64,000 bases of DNA from Chelonoidis abingdonii (Eukaryota > Chordata > Testudines > Testudinidae), in the NCBI RefSeq assembly GCF_003597395.2, contig NC_133769.1:48388636-48452635 (forward strand). The letters run 5' to 3'. The notes beneath the pieces are model-generated. The model worked only from the letters and a program-made list of their open reading frames with translations. It did no database searches and had not been told where the DNA came from. Positions 46,961-58,640 of the stretch are shown piece after piece; the first letter of the stretch is position 1; every line of letters starts with the position of its first letter. A program made the position numbers and the translations under genes.

Positions 46961-47800
46961 CACCTGAAAAGGGTGACCCTGCAACATCATTTGGCTTCTT
47001 GGTACACTTTTTGTTGAAAGTCTCTATGAGATTGGGGGTGTTTATGCGGTGGGCCAGTTCCTAGAACCACACCTCTTTGAGTCCATAAGATACCATACTT
47101 GACTCTGCTTGATCTAGTATGGCCAAACTAGATATTCTTCATAGCACTGGACCTGGATGGGTAGTGGAGGTGGTTTCATTCAGCCACAGGTTTTCTGTGA
47201 ATGACTTCAAAAGGGAGATATGGAAAACAGGGTATATTTTGAGCAACCTTGGTGGGTCAACTTTAATGCTGATGGGGTTAACAAGCTGGCAAATCTGAAA
47301 TGGTCTGAGATACTGTGATCTAGTTTATGGAACAGTTAACTGATTTCAAAAAGTGTGATTGATAGCCAAACCTTGATTTTTGGGTCCTCTTGTATCCAAC
47401 GAGCTGCATATTGCTTATGGGCCTGCTTCGCCTCTGCTGGGTGTTCCTTGAGCTCTTCCTGGATATTGTGGATTTACTGGACCATGTCACAAGCTGCTGG
47501 ATTCTTGAAGATGATTGGGAACATGAGATGAAAACAGGGATGAAATCCATATTTGGTGAAAAAGGGGATTTGGCCCATGGTGACATTGCCGGTGTTGTTA
47601 TATGTGAACTAAGCCTATGAGAGAAGAGTGGACTAGTTATCTTTATGGTACAGTAATTAATGAAACACCACTGGTATTGTTCTAGTACTTATTTTACTCT
47701 TTCTGTTTGCCATTTGTCTGGGGATAATATGCCGGTACAGATGTTTTAATAGCTGGCAAATCTCATGCCAAAATTGGGGATGAACAAATCGGGAGATGAA
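46961..47800 (-). pseudogene. Ty3/gypsy integrase C-terminal and core remnant
   Basis: On the minus strand, frames contain FWHEICQLLKHLYRHI, then in shifted frames PDKWQTERVK and VLEQYQWCFINYCT, followed by FTYNNTGNVTMGQIPFF, TKYGFHPCFHL and later LKEHPAEAKQAHKQYAARW. This is the order of the integrase catalytic core end and C-terminal part in vertebrate Ty3/gypsy pol (HPQTDGQTERVN, then LEQYLRCF, then FAYNN, then GFHPRF). Stops and frame changes show decay. Beyond 47800 the frame is cut by a GC-rich insertion. Confidence 0.8.
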
Positions 47801-48477
47801 CGGGGCGAGAGGGGGGAGGCAGAGGGCTCCATGTATTGCCCTCGCCTGCAGGCACCACCCCCTGCAGCTCCCATTGGCTGGGAGTGGGGAACTGTGGCCA
47901 ATGGGAGCTTCGGGGGAGGTACCCGCAGGCGAGGGCATGCAGAGCCCTCTGCCCCTGCCCCCTCCCGGGGCACAGAGACATGGTGCAAGCTGCTTCGGGG
48001 AGCAGCACAGTGTGGCATGGGACCAGGGCAGGCAGGGAGCCTGCCTTAGCCCCGCTGTGCACTGCTGCCACCCTGGAGCCGCTCAAGGTAAGCGGCACCT
48101 GGGCCCGAGCCCACACCCCAAACACCTCCTGTACCCCACACCCCAACCTGCTGCCCTGATCCCCCTGCCATACCGCTCCTGGACTTCAACCCCATGGCCT
48201 GAGCCCCCTGTGGCACCCTACACCCCTCCTGCACCTCAACCCCCTGCCCTGAGCCTCCTGCCGCACCCTGCACCCATCCTGCACCCAACCTCCTGCCCTG
48301 AGCCCCTTCCCACACTCCACACCCCTCCCTGCAACCCAACCCCCTGTCCTGAGCCCCCTCATACACCCCATACTTCCTCCTGCACCCCAACCTCTGCCCC
48401 AGCCCTACATTCATGGCCCTGCATGCAATTTCCCCACCCAGATGTGGCCCTTGGGCCAAAAAGTTTGCCCACCCCTG
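47801..48477. mobile_element. GC-rich hAT-like insertion in gypsy integrase
   Basis: Right end GGGCAAACTTTTTGGCCCAA read inward is preceded by CAGGGGTG, a hAT-type terminus (48477 leftward). The left edge near 47801 lacks a matching TIR, so the element is 5'-truncated or deleted. Interior: an imperfect 42-nt palindrome (47838-47936) and C-rich 'ccctgagccccctgc' tandem tracts. The 238-codon plus frame and the 206-codon minus frame here are compositional. Confidence 0.6.
47838..47936. repeat. imperfect palindrome, ~42-nt arms, 16-nt loop
   Basis: Left arm 47838-47879 starts GCCCTCGCCTGC and ends CTCCCATTGGCT. Right arm 47896-47936 starts GGCCAATGGGAG and ends GCAGGCGAGGGC. About 36 of 42 positions pair. 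A smaller version of the inner module is at 10693-10732. Confidence 0.8.
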
Positions 48478-49250
48478 TGCTAAGGAGTTTTGTGCACAAA
48501 ACTTTGGTGTGAGCATATATATCACAGGAATTGACATAGGTCTAAATCTCTGTCTGCATCCTGGGACATCAAAAGAAGCAGGAGGCCAGACCTGGGGGGC
48601 ATCATGACATATAAAGAGTATCTCTATCTGGGAGTCCCCTGGTAGGACATAGATGTAACCATTCATGTATGTTATTCTATTACAGAATGTGATCTCTTCG
48701 AACCACTACCAGGTTGCTCTGGGGAAGCTGCAATTTCCTTGGCACCTTGTGAAGCTGACTAGATCAGAGAAAGGAGATCCCATTCCACTGCAGCATCACA
48801 GAATTTGCAAGATTTGAGGAGGAGAAGGGGCTTTTCTCAATTATGGTTTCTTACTTGTTGTAGTATTCCCCTTTATGTGACACAGCTTTACCATTCTTGG
48901 TTTCAGGTCAATATATAATGCAGAATCAAAAGGGAGAAAAGAATAGTGCCAAATGAAACTGTCTTTTGTTCAGGGCTTTGGCCTTGCATAAATACGCAAG
49001 GTTCTTGTGGCCTGTGTATACCTGTACTGGGTATTGCACCCCTTTGAGCTAATAGCATTCTTTGTCGGAAATCTTGTAGTTTTATTCTGAGCGTTAGGCA
49101 CACTGATGCAGTAATTGTTCGGGTCTGTGTCTCTGCGAGACTATGGCCCCAATAGCCTCACTGGATACATCAGCTTCTACTACAAATGCTTGGGTTGGAT
49201 CTGGGTGTACCAGGATGGGAATCTCAATGAAAGCAGCTTTGAGTATTTGC
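48478..49250 (-). pseudogene. Ty3/gypsy RNase H and linker remnant
   Basis: On the minus strand from 49250 downward: LQILKAAFIEIPILVHPDPT, then QAFVVEADVSSEAIGAIVSQ with the first RNase H catalytic-type aspartate in EAD; after a gap QVYTGHKNLAYLCKAKALNK and RQFHLALFFS, then a stop and PETKNGKA, matching the VYTDHKNL...ALFFSRF...PGSKN order of the gypsy RNase H end. Farther on (48.55-48.65 kb), YIYVLPGDSQIEILFICHDA may be the start of the integrase zinc-binding region. Multiple stops. This piece joins conceptually to the inverted RT block at 49251-50090. Confidence 0.82.
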
Positions 49251-50090
49251 AGACATAGTCAATAAAAGAAATGCCAATGCCCTGCTCTCACATAGGCCTT
49301 ACGGCTGCCCCATCAATCTCTAGTCAAGGGCTAAAATCTGCTTTGGGTGAATTTATTCTTTGTCAGCACCTGAACTCAGGGCCTTATGGGAATACCTCAA
49401 TGAAAATGTAGCGAAGAATTTTATCCATCCTTCTATATGTTCCCCTTAGATCTCAGTCCTCTTTGTCAAGAAAAAGGATGGTACCCTGAGCCTTTGCATA
49501 GCCTATCGACCTCTGAACAATATCACCATCAAGAATACTATCCCTTGCCATTGATCAATGAACTACTGAAGAGGGTAGACTTGGATAACATTTTCACTAA
49601 TCTATGCAGCACTGAGAACCTGATCCACATCTGAGAAGGCAATGAATGGAAAACAGCCTTTCACACTCTGTATGGACACTTTGAGTACCTAATTATGTCT
49701 TTTGATTTCTGTAATGCCCCCAGCACATTCCAGCACTTAATTAATGATATCTTTAGGGATGTTCTGGACCAGTTTGTTGTAATCTACCTAGATGACGTTC
49801 TTTTGTTTTTTGTTGTTTTTTTTCCCCAGAGAATCAAACCCTGCATGACCAGCGCGAACAATTTCAAGCAAATGGTCAACCTGAACGGAAACCTGAGAAA
49901 TGCAAATTTGATCAAACCCCTGTGGACACTTATGTTATGTCATCTCTGCCAATGGAATAAGCATAGATCTAGGAAAAGTCCCATCAGTTTTGACATGGGC
50001 TACGCTCAAGAGCATCTGGGATGTCCAGTGCTTTCTAAGGTTCGCCAATTTTTATAGAAGATTTCTCCCCAGGCTTGAATAGTATGTCCA
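49251..50090 (+). pseudogene. Ty3/gypsy reverse transcriptase remnant, inverted relative to rest of pol
   Basis: On the plus strand, in order: ALLSHRPYGCPINL, IYSLSAPELRALWEYLNENV (near 49350-49410), [20 protein letters not shown] (from about 49455), [18 protein letters not shown] (near 49554), [20 protein letters not shown] (near 49645), [19 protein letters not shown], then VVIYLDDVL with the catalytic YLDD box at 49785-49796, [13 protein letters not shown] (near 49900) and [15 protein letters not shown] (to about 50085). This is a complete RT block sequence in several frames with stops. The catalytic box is intact, but the gene is dead. Confidence 0.88.
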
Positions 50091-50700
50091 GGTCTGATGC
50101 TTTGGAGGTTCAAAAGACTGTGTACCCTGCCTCAGAGACCTGACACCAGCAGTCTGCTTACATCATAGTGACCTCACCCTGGCTTCCACCAGTCTGTTTA
50201 CTCCTTGAATGATGACACCTACAGCACTTCCAATCCTGAGTTTCCCCAAAACCATCTCTGCAGTGCTCAGCCCTGTTGACTGTAGCACTCATAAAACCAT
50301 ATCAAGTTTGCTGCTCCTTTAAAGAGACAGTATACAGCACCAGCTATTCGTTTGGTTGAAGAGTTTACTCTTCAGTCTGAAACACTGCACTGATACGGTT
50401 GTATAATGAAACAAGATTAATTAATTAACAAAGAACTGATATTTAAGTGAAACCAAGTAGAAGGAATTGGGATAGAAATGGTTACAAACAAACAAACGTA
50501 AAAATATGCTTCCAAGTTCTAAGACTAAAACCAAACTTAACAAACTACAGTCTTCTTTTCAAAGTGATTTTCTCACCCTGGTCGTTCTTCCAGCATGGTT
50601 GGCTACTTCTTAGCCAAGATCCAACTCAGAGCTCAAAGTGAAAAGACACCTTTTAAATAAATATCATGACAACAATGTGTCGAGTGCACTGAGCTGATCA
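50091..50700 (-). mobile_element. possible antisense LTR-like sequence
   Basis: After the RT block the gypsy similarity ends. 50300-50640 has 'gctcctttaaagagacagta' and A/T-rich leader-like sequence resembling antisense retroviral LTRs of turtles. No ends found. Confidence 0.3.
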
Positions 50701-52243
50701 AGATTCATTGATACATACCGGAAGCCCCCTGGCATTCTATCATTGGGGTGCTCTTACGGTCACACTGGGCCAGGCAGGAAGGTCCTGTCACTCAGGCCCT
50801 CTGTGAATGGCACAGCATTTGATGAGTGGGCCCCCAATGCTCATATCTGGTCAGTCTTTCTACTGCCAGAATTGTAAGATAGTAATATGAAGGCCTTGTC
50901 TGTCTAGGGAATCTTCAGAACTAGGTTCTAGACCTGCTGCCCCTTACTCTTAAATCTATATCACTTTATACCATGCAAGGATTTGGCCTGGTGGGTGGCT
51001 TTCATGAGGTGGGAGGAAAGTAGGTATGATCCCGCAATAAGTGAAAGGAATGACATGGCCCCAAGCAAGTAACAATGTAAATATTCTAATTCTGCATCAT
51101 TAAAGGAAGAGCTATAGAATTTCCCCTTTAAACATGCTGGGAAAATTGATAGACAAATGCATAGTAACAGAGACTGCATGTGAACTAGGCAAAAAAGTAA
51201 GACAGACTAGGAGAAGGATGAAGTACTTATCACACATTAAAAGAACTTTGGGGGGCATTTGTGATGTTATTGAAAACATCCTGATAGTACCAGAATTTCC
51301 CTTTATTCATATCTGAAAATGATACCAAAAATTTTAAAAATGGAACTTTGGAAAAAGTGTTCTCACGTTTGCTGTTAAATTGGTTCTATGCCTGACCTGG
51401 GCACCCCGTTTGCCAATAGCAACAGAAACACTAACATAAAAAAGTCCTAATTTTCATCTTAGTTCCTTTTCATTATCCAAAGGATAAGAATACCTTTTAA
51501 GAGTTAAATGGACCATTGTGAGAAAAAGTATAAGATGCACTTATAGCAGTATTCCAACAGTCTAGGTAAAACAAGAGATTGAGCGACATCTGTCAGCCAC
51601 ATAGGACAACCTCTTTCTTGTCCTCTGTTTTCTTCCATTTCTCAAAACCCATCTACAAACTGTGCTTGAGTTATGAAATTGCTCTTCCTAATGAATTTTT
51701 TTGCTGGCTGTTGAGTCAACTCCCACATGCTTCTTTTGTGGTAAAAGCCTACGCAACTGGTGTCATTTTGCTTGGTATATAAAGGAAAATGTATATTATA
51801 TCTTTATAATGAATGCTGCATTATGTATTAAAAGTGGATTTTCAGCATTACTAAAAATGTACTGTAGCTGTTAGCCAACAAACTAAACTAAATATTGAAA
51901 ATGTATCAGACATTCCTGAAAGTACAGCTGAACCTATCTAATTTGCACTAATGACTGGAAGATTCAAATTAGTGAGTAACTGAACAAACACATTAAAAAA
52001 GCAAGGATAGTGAATCACCTAAAGTGTTTTGTTCATTGATTTGAAAAGTATAGTTTGGTAGTAAAGATTATTATGAGCTAGATGAAACCTTATTATGAGA
52101 TTGAGACTGATGATGTTAATACCCTTCAATTAACATAACTGGAAGCCTAAAACTCATCTAAAACAAAAGGTGTGAACAGGGTGTAGATTCAATGTAGGTG
52201 AAACGGCACAAGTGGTTCTTCAAGAGATATTTGAATAGGTTGG
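50701..52243. other. unassigned, no gene seen
   Basis: AT-rich; no domain, RNA gene or bounded repeat recognised. At 50920-50945 'ctaggttctagacctgctgc' echoes 46935-46960 and might be gypsy-related. Confidence 0.4.
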
Positions 52244-52332
52244 AATCACAGAATCATAGAACTGGAAGGGGCTTCGAAAGGTCATCTAGTCCAGCTCCCT
52301 GCACTCATGGAAAGACTAAGTATTATCTAGAC

Positions 52333-53950
52333 CACAGGTTCTCAAACTATAGGCCACGGACCACCAGTGGTCTGGGAGCTCCATTCAGGTCCATGGATAG
52401 TTCCCTCTAAGGTGCAAGCCTGGGTGGCTGCACACAAGAGAAAAGGCCACTCATCTAATTAGTGGAGCCACGCAGGTAAAGCAGATGCACAAGTAAGGTA
52501 GGTGGTGGCGTTGGGGGGAAATAGGTGGGAGGGGGCAGTGGGGTGAGATGAGGGGGTGGGGCTGTGACAGGTTCAGTCTCTAGCACCCAGACACCCAGCT
52601 CCCAATGGGATCCAAACCCCAAATGAATCCATTTTACTCTGTATTAGTCTTATACAGGTTAAACTCATAAATTGTCCGCCTTCTATAGTACTGATAGAGA
52701 GAGATGCATAACTGTTTGCTCCCCCAGGTATTAGTCATTTACTTTGGGTTCAATAATAAGCAAGTGATTTTATTAAGTATAAAAAAAGTAGGATTTAAGT
52801 GGTTCCAAGTAATAACAGACAGAACAAAGTAAGTGACTAAGCCAAATAAAACAAAACATGCAAGTCTAAGCCTAATACAGTAGGAAACTGAATACAGGCA
52901 AATCTTACCCTCAGAGATGTCCCAATAAGCTTCTTTCACAGACTAGACTCCTCCTTAGTCTGGGACCAATCCTTTCCCCTTTTACAGTTCTAGTTATTTA
53001 CAGCTCAGGTGGTAACTAGGGGATTTCCCATGACTGTAGCCCCTTTTGTTCTGTTCCATCACCTTTTATAGCTTTGGCCCAAGGGGGGAATCCTTCGTGT
53101 CTCTGTGTTCCCATCCTTCCCTCTAAATGGAAAAGCACCAGGTTTAAAATGCATTCCGCTATCAGGTGACACAGTCATGTCACTGTAAGACCTCATTCCT
53201 CCACAGGCTGGCCCCCATGTCCACAAGAAGGCTTGCGGGTAAATAAAACATCTACAGTCAATTGTCCTAGTCAATGGATGCCATCAAGATTCTAAACCAC
53301 CATTAATGGCCCACACTTTGCATAATTACAATAGGACCTCAGAGTTAACTTCATATTTCTAGTTTTAGATACAAAAATGATACATTCATACAAATAAGAT
53401 GACTACACACAGTAGATCATAAGCTTTGTAATGATACCTTACAAGAAACCTTTTCCATAAAGCATATTCCAGTTGCATTATATTTACACTCATAAGCATA
53501 TTTCCATAAACATATGGAGTGCAACATCACAAGGGGAATTTGAGACATGCAGGGCTGCGGAGGCCAAAGAAAGAGGCAACTTTCCCCAGCTCCAGGGCTC
53601 CGGCTGCTTGGAGGGATGGCCCTCCTTCCCAGCCTCAACTCTGCAGCTGCTGTGTCAGGTGAGAGACCCCCCATCCTTCCCAGCCCCAGCTCGGGGGCTG
53701 CTGCAGCGGGGGAGAGAGGGCACATCCATCGCATTAGAAAGGTAAGACTACTGATATTAAAATATGAGTTGTGTGCTTTTATTTGTAGAACAAAAAAAGT
53801 TAATTATTACTTTTTTTTTAATGTAGTGGGTTTATCCAAAGCACTTTACATTAGTAAAGATACAAATAACATTTGAAAAGTTCATTAAGTGGTCTGCTGA
53901 GACCCTCAGCAATTTTCAAGTGGACTGAAAAAAAAAATTGAGAACCAGTA
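52333..53950. mobile_element. hAT-type element, perfect 8-bp TSD, interrupted by an LTR
   Basis: Flanked by ATCTAGAC at 52325-52332 and 53951-53958. Ends CACAGGTTCTCAAAC and, inward from the right, TACTGGTTCTCAATT belong to the CAGTGGTTCTCAAAC group of hAT (Charlie/MER5-like) TIRs. After removing the LTR (52563-53531) about 650 bp remain, G/C-rich in places, with no transposase. Confidence 0.88.
52563..53531 (-). mobile_element. solo LTR (family L1), antisense
   Basis: Minus strand: starts TGTGATGTTGC at 53531, ends GAACCTGTCACA at 52563. TATA box (complement CTTTTATAGC, about 53070-53079) and polyadenylation region (complement 'gattttattaa', about 52767-52777). It aligns with 2100-3420 but lacks the 2673-2847 insert and about 180 bp near the 3' end. 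Flanks share a GGGG run on both sides, which may be a 4-bp duplication but is not decisive. Confidence 0.82.
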
Positions 53951-54565
53951 ATCTAGACCATCCCTGACAGGTGTTTGTCTAACCTGCTCTTAAAAATATC
54001 CAGTGATGGAGGTTCCACAACCCCCCTAAGCAATTTATTCCAGTGTTTAAACACCTGACAGGAAGATTTTCCTAATGTGCAACCTAAACCCATTGCTTCT
54101 TGTCCTATTCTCAGAGGTTAAGAAGAATAATTTTTCTCCCTCCTCCTTGTAACAACCTTTTATGTACCTGAAAACCATTATCATGTCCCCTCTCAGTCTT
54201 CTCGTCTTCAGACTAAACAAATCCAATATTTCTATCTTACCTCATAGGTCATGTTTCCTATTCCTTTAATCATTTTTATTGCTCTTCTCTGGACTTTCTC
54301 CAATTTGTCCTCATTTGTCCTGAAATGTGGCACCCAGAACTGAACACAATACTCCACCTGAGACCTAATTAGCACAGAGTAGAGCGGAAGAATTACTTCC
54401 CATGTCTTTCTTATAACACTTCTGCCAATACATTCCAGAATGATGTTTGCTTCTTTTTTTTTTTTGCAGTGGTGTTACACTGTTCACTCATATTTCGCTT
54501 CTGATCCACTATGATCCCCAGATCCCTTTCCACAGTACTACTTCCTAGACAGTCACTTGAAGGAA

Positions 54566-57500
54566 CCTCTCCTCTGTGCAAATGACAATGTATGCAGATT
54601 AGCAGAGTGCAAAGTTCTTCTGTAACACTTCTTTCCGAGATATCACTTCTAACCTGGTACAATATTGAAAATGAAAAGTAGAGAGTATTCCCATAATAAT
54701 GTTGGGGCAAGGATGATAATTACATGTAAATTATGAATTATTGATATGACTGAATACTTGCCAAGAAAATCTCCATAGAAGGGGTTAATTACAGAGGGCC
54801 AGATTCTGCTGGGGTTTTTTCATATTCCTGATCAACATAGCTATGTTAACCTAACTTGTAAATTATAGCGTGCCCTAACGTGAGCTGTTGTGTAGCTAGC
54901 CGGAAATAACTAGTGAGTGGACTTTAGGGGAACCTAACTCACCTAAATAATTGGGTAGCGCAATGGCAGATTGTATTCAGTTTTGACAAGTTCCAGGTAA
55001 TTTATACTGGAAGAAATAATTTGAGTTCATACACATCACTGGCTTCTAAATCAAACTGTAGTCTTGTAGGGAAAAGACCCAAGTGTCAGTTTGGACAGAT
55101 TATGGAAAACATCTGCTTGATGTAACATGCTGCTCAAAAGAGAAAACAAAATATTAGGATGTATTCAACTGAATAGAAGTCAATACTGAAAATGTAATGC
55201 TATTGTACAAATGGTGGCACACCCTCAGGTGGAGTTCTGTGTTGAATGCTGATCACCTTATCTCAAAAAAAGATATAGCAGAACTAGAAGAAACTCAACT
55301 ATCTAGCTAAAATAAGTATCAGGGTCAGAATAAACTACAGTAAAGTTCATTCCAAATGAAATGGAGGTGATGCTAATGTATGGGGAAGCAGCTAGAGGAA
55401 ATGACAGGAATACTGAAGATTCATCTCTTGGCGGATTATTATTCATTGTTTTTATTATGGTTTTGCCTAGAGGCCCCATCGGAGAGCAGGTCCCTGTTGT
55501 GACAAAACTGAGTAAACAGCCCAGGCCTCCTGGGTCCCACTCTCCATCCACTGAGCCGCTCCATGCCAAAGGCTTTACAATCTCAGATACATTTGAACTA
55601 TGGAATGTTCATGAGATACCGTTTCTTACCTTTGAGAGCACAGAGCAGGGTTTATCTTTGCAGGCAAGCCTAAACTCGGGAATTGGCTTTTCTTTCTAAC
55701 AGTGCTCAGACTTCTGGGTTATAACTAATGTATGTTTGTTTTCATCTGTAATGTGCCTAAAGGCCATGATGACGGGCACGTTAGTGAAATAAAACGAAGG
55801 TCACTGCAAACAGTGAAAAACCCCAAGCCCTGCAGTTCTGCATGCAAGAATTGCAGAGCTGTAAGGAAAGAAGAGCTCCATTATGCTGGAATTTATGGAA
55901 GTTCCTACAGATGTTAGGGCTGGAGTAACTCCCCTACAACCTGGCCCCAAGGTGTGAGAGACAGATAGCTCCTAGGTTTGTCCTAAGGGCCAGTTGTTTC
56001 AGTTTAAAAAAATATACCCTTAAAAATATTCCCTAGGTAACAGCCAGAGAAGCACCCTTCATGGTGAGGGTTACATGCTGACTGCAGTCAGGCTCATGGG
56101 AATGGCCTCAGGATTCAACGACTGTTCATTCTCTGTCAGCTTGACATGGCAGGTATGGAGAGAGAGGGCTTGTCAGATGTGACTTTACCCTAAGATGGGA
56201 ATGTTCTGAATGAACTGACATTTTGTGGGTTTTATGTAGGGGGGAAGCACCCTCTTGAAATAGGAGCAAAACTGAGACTGTTGTATACAGATCAGGCCCC
56301 TGGTCAATTAATTGTAGTAATCACAATAGCAAATTTGATTTCTTTTCTATATGAACAAAGAAGTGAAGGATTTTCAAAAGCATGTAAGTGATTAGGAGCA
56401 TAACTCCCATTGGAAATAAATGGGACTTGTGCTCCTAAAGCACTGAGATGCTTTTGACAATCTCAGCCTAAACCATTTTGTTTTAAATACATGGATAAAT
56501 CCTCAACCGTGCATTGCATACATAACAAAAGACCATGAAGTCGGTTATTTGTGGTTTGAAATTTATAGCAAAAGACAACCCAGGCTCCAATTTCCCAGTT
56601 GGTAGTGAGAAATTTATTCAAGTATGATAGCCCTTTTGTAAATCCATGCTAGTAGAAACTAACCAGACATAGAAGCAAATGCATGGCAAAACAGTGGTAC
56701 CCACAGACAGAACAAAGAAGTGCACTTAGTGATTTCATATACCATTTTAAAAAATATACTTTTTTAAAACACTTCATATGTTCATCCTTAAAAGAAGCCT
56801 TTCCATTAACCCAAGTAAATTGCATACTCTGTATTCCCCGCCCCGCCACTGGCATAACGTTATACTGGGGTATCTACAAATATATAAATCAATGTTTTTA
56901 AACCCCTGATGCTGAAGAAATATTTAACCTACATTTTCCAGTGTGCATGTTGTGTGGGTGTATTTTTCTTAGCTGCCTTTCAATTTTGTGGATGAAATGC
57001 AGATGCTAATAGCACCACTACAATTTTGGAACATGCTGCACAACACTTGTCCATGTAACTTAGTATTTATTCTCCTTTTACTCTAGTTATTTCAGTGATA
57101 GTTTTTCTTGAAGCAAATAATGCTTGGTATGCAAAATTATGGGTATTTTGGGGGTGGGGGTTGTTTGTTTTACACATTTAAAGATCAAATTCATTTGAAA
57201 ACTTAAAAGCAGCCCACATATGGGGAATTATTATTGTAGTTCATTTGTACTGCTGCAGTACCTCCACCTCATTGAGTCAGGTGTTGTACAAACATAAAAA
57301 GACAGTTCAGCCTGAAGCTAAATATGAGAGGTGAAATGACAGGTGAATGCAACAACTAGCTGGGGTGAGTAAGCAAAAGTAGCAAAGATACAGTTATGAG
57401 CAGCATAATAAGCAATGGCACAAAAACATAACTGCTTCCCTGTGAGTATACCAGATATTGCTATTTGAACACCATCCACTCATGGAGGACTAGTGGGGTA

Positions 57501-58632
57501 TTTCCAATTCATTTTAATCAGTCCTTCTTTTACGTGACAATTTCTCAGTTTGTCTCACTGAACAGTGACAAATGCATAGCTGGAAACCAGTCAGACACAC
57601 CTGTGTGTTCACATTGTTAAGATAGATGTTATAAGAATGTGTTTAGTGTTTAGATTTCATGAAATGCTTGTAAGTTGCTGCATGCATTAATCTCCCTTAT
57701 AAGATCTATATCCCATCTTATAAGGTAATATTTAAGTATTTGCTCTGTAACTATAAAAGTGTTTGCAAAACTGCAAGATCCCCCAGTCAGAAAAGAAGCA
57801 TTACCAAGTATGCAATACTAGTTTACAACAACAGGTGTCAACTCCTCCGCAACAAAAGGAGGCCAAAAGACACCAGACAAACCACTATGCGACATCAATG
57901 GGCAAAAAACTTTGTTGATTGCTTCCCCAACACCTGTGAACATGGCATGTGCACAAGGTGTCATCCCATCGCAGCTTGAAGGCTGAGGGGAGTGCATAAA
58001 AATCCCTGTCTAGAAGGAATTGTTATCACTATGCTGCTTGGAATTTGGAGATTTCTAAGCATGAACAAAGGACCCCCAACCTGCTTAGCTTGAGTTAGCC
58101 CTAAAGGACACACACAGCTTGCATATTACAAACGCATCTATTTCCTTTTGAAACCAAAGACTAACTCATTTAGGTATGTATGTTTACTGGCATTAATCCT
58201 GTAAATAACTCACTTATTTTCTCAGTTAATAAATCTTTAGTTAGTTTACTATAGGATGGTGAGACATCTAAGGTACAAGTGACCTGGGGAAAGTGACTGG
58301 TCTTTTGGGACTGGATGTAACCTGAATATTGTTGTGATTTTTGATGTAAGTGACCATCTATCACAAAGGCTGGTTTCCCTGCATTGCAATACAGACCAGA
58401 GTGCTCAAGGGCACTGACTTGTTAGGGTGTTACAGTGCTTTAGGAGTTCACACTTGATACGGTTGGTGAAATTATAGAACATACAACCAGTTTGGGGTTT
58501 GTGCCCTGTTCCTTGACAGTCTGCCCTGCGGTTGGCACTCACACTTGTGAGCTACTCCAGTCAGCCTGAGAACCAGTACCACTTACAATCATGTCACTGG
58601 CTGAAAAGAACCCAGATGCAAGCCTATAAAAG
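54566..58632. other. large unassigned block, no gene seen
   Basis: AT-rich, with short low-complexity tracts. 55303-55700 holds overlapping frames of 88 to 112 codons on opposite strands with no domain. 57740-58370 likewise. No RNA gene or bounded repeat recognised. Confidence 0.4.
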
Positions 58633-58640
58633 CTATACAC

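Larger units (their letters stand above)
52244..54565 (-). mobile_element. CR1 LINE (subfamily D-like), split by a nested hAT and LTR
   Basis: Flanks 52244-52332 and 53951-54565 join into one antisense CR1 element: 3' tail 'cacagaatcatagaactgga', 'gtcatctagtccagctccct', then 'accatccctgacaggtgttt', 'caatttattccagtg', 'cattgcttcttgtcctatt' and 'ggactttctccaatttgtcc'. The minus strand at 54411-54560 encodes the RT C-terminal words VERDLGIIVDQKRNMSEQCN and SFWNVLAEVL. Sense copies of the same region are in the 21.6-24.7 kb element. Confidence 0.88.

Noticed and set aside
47796..48512. 238-codon plus-strand open frame and a 206-codon frame on the opposite strand
   Set aside because: Both lie in a GC-rich repeat with C-rich tandem tracts where stop codons are scarce by composition; the peptides are Pro-rich or Gly/Trp-rich with no domain.
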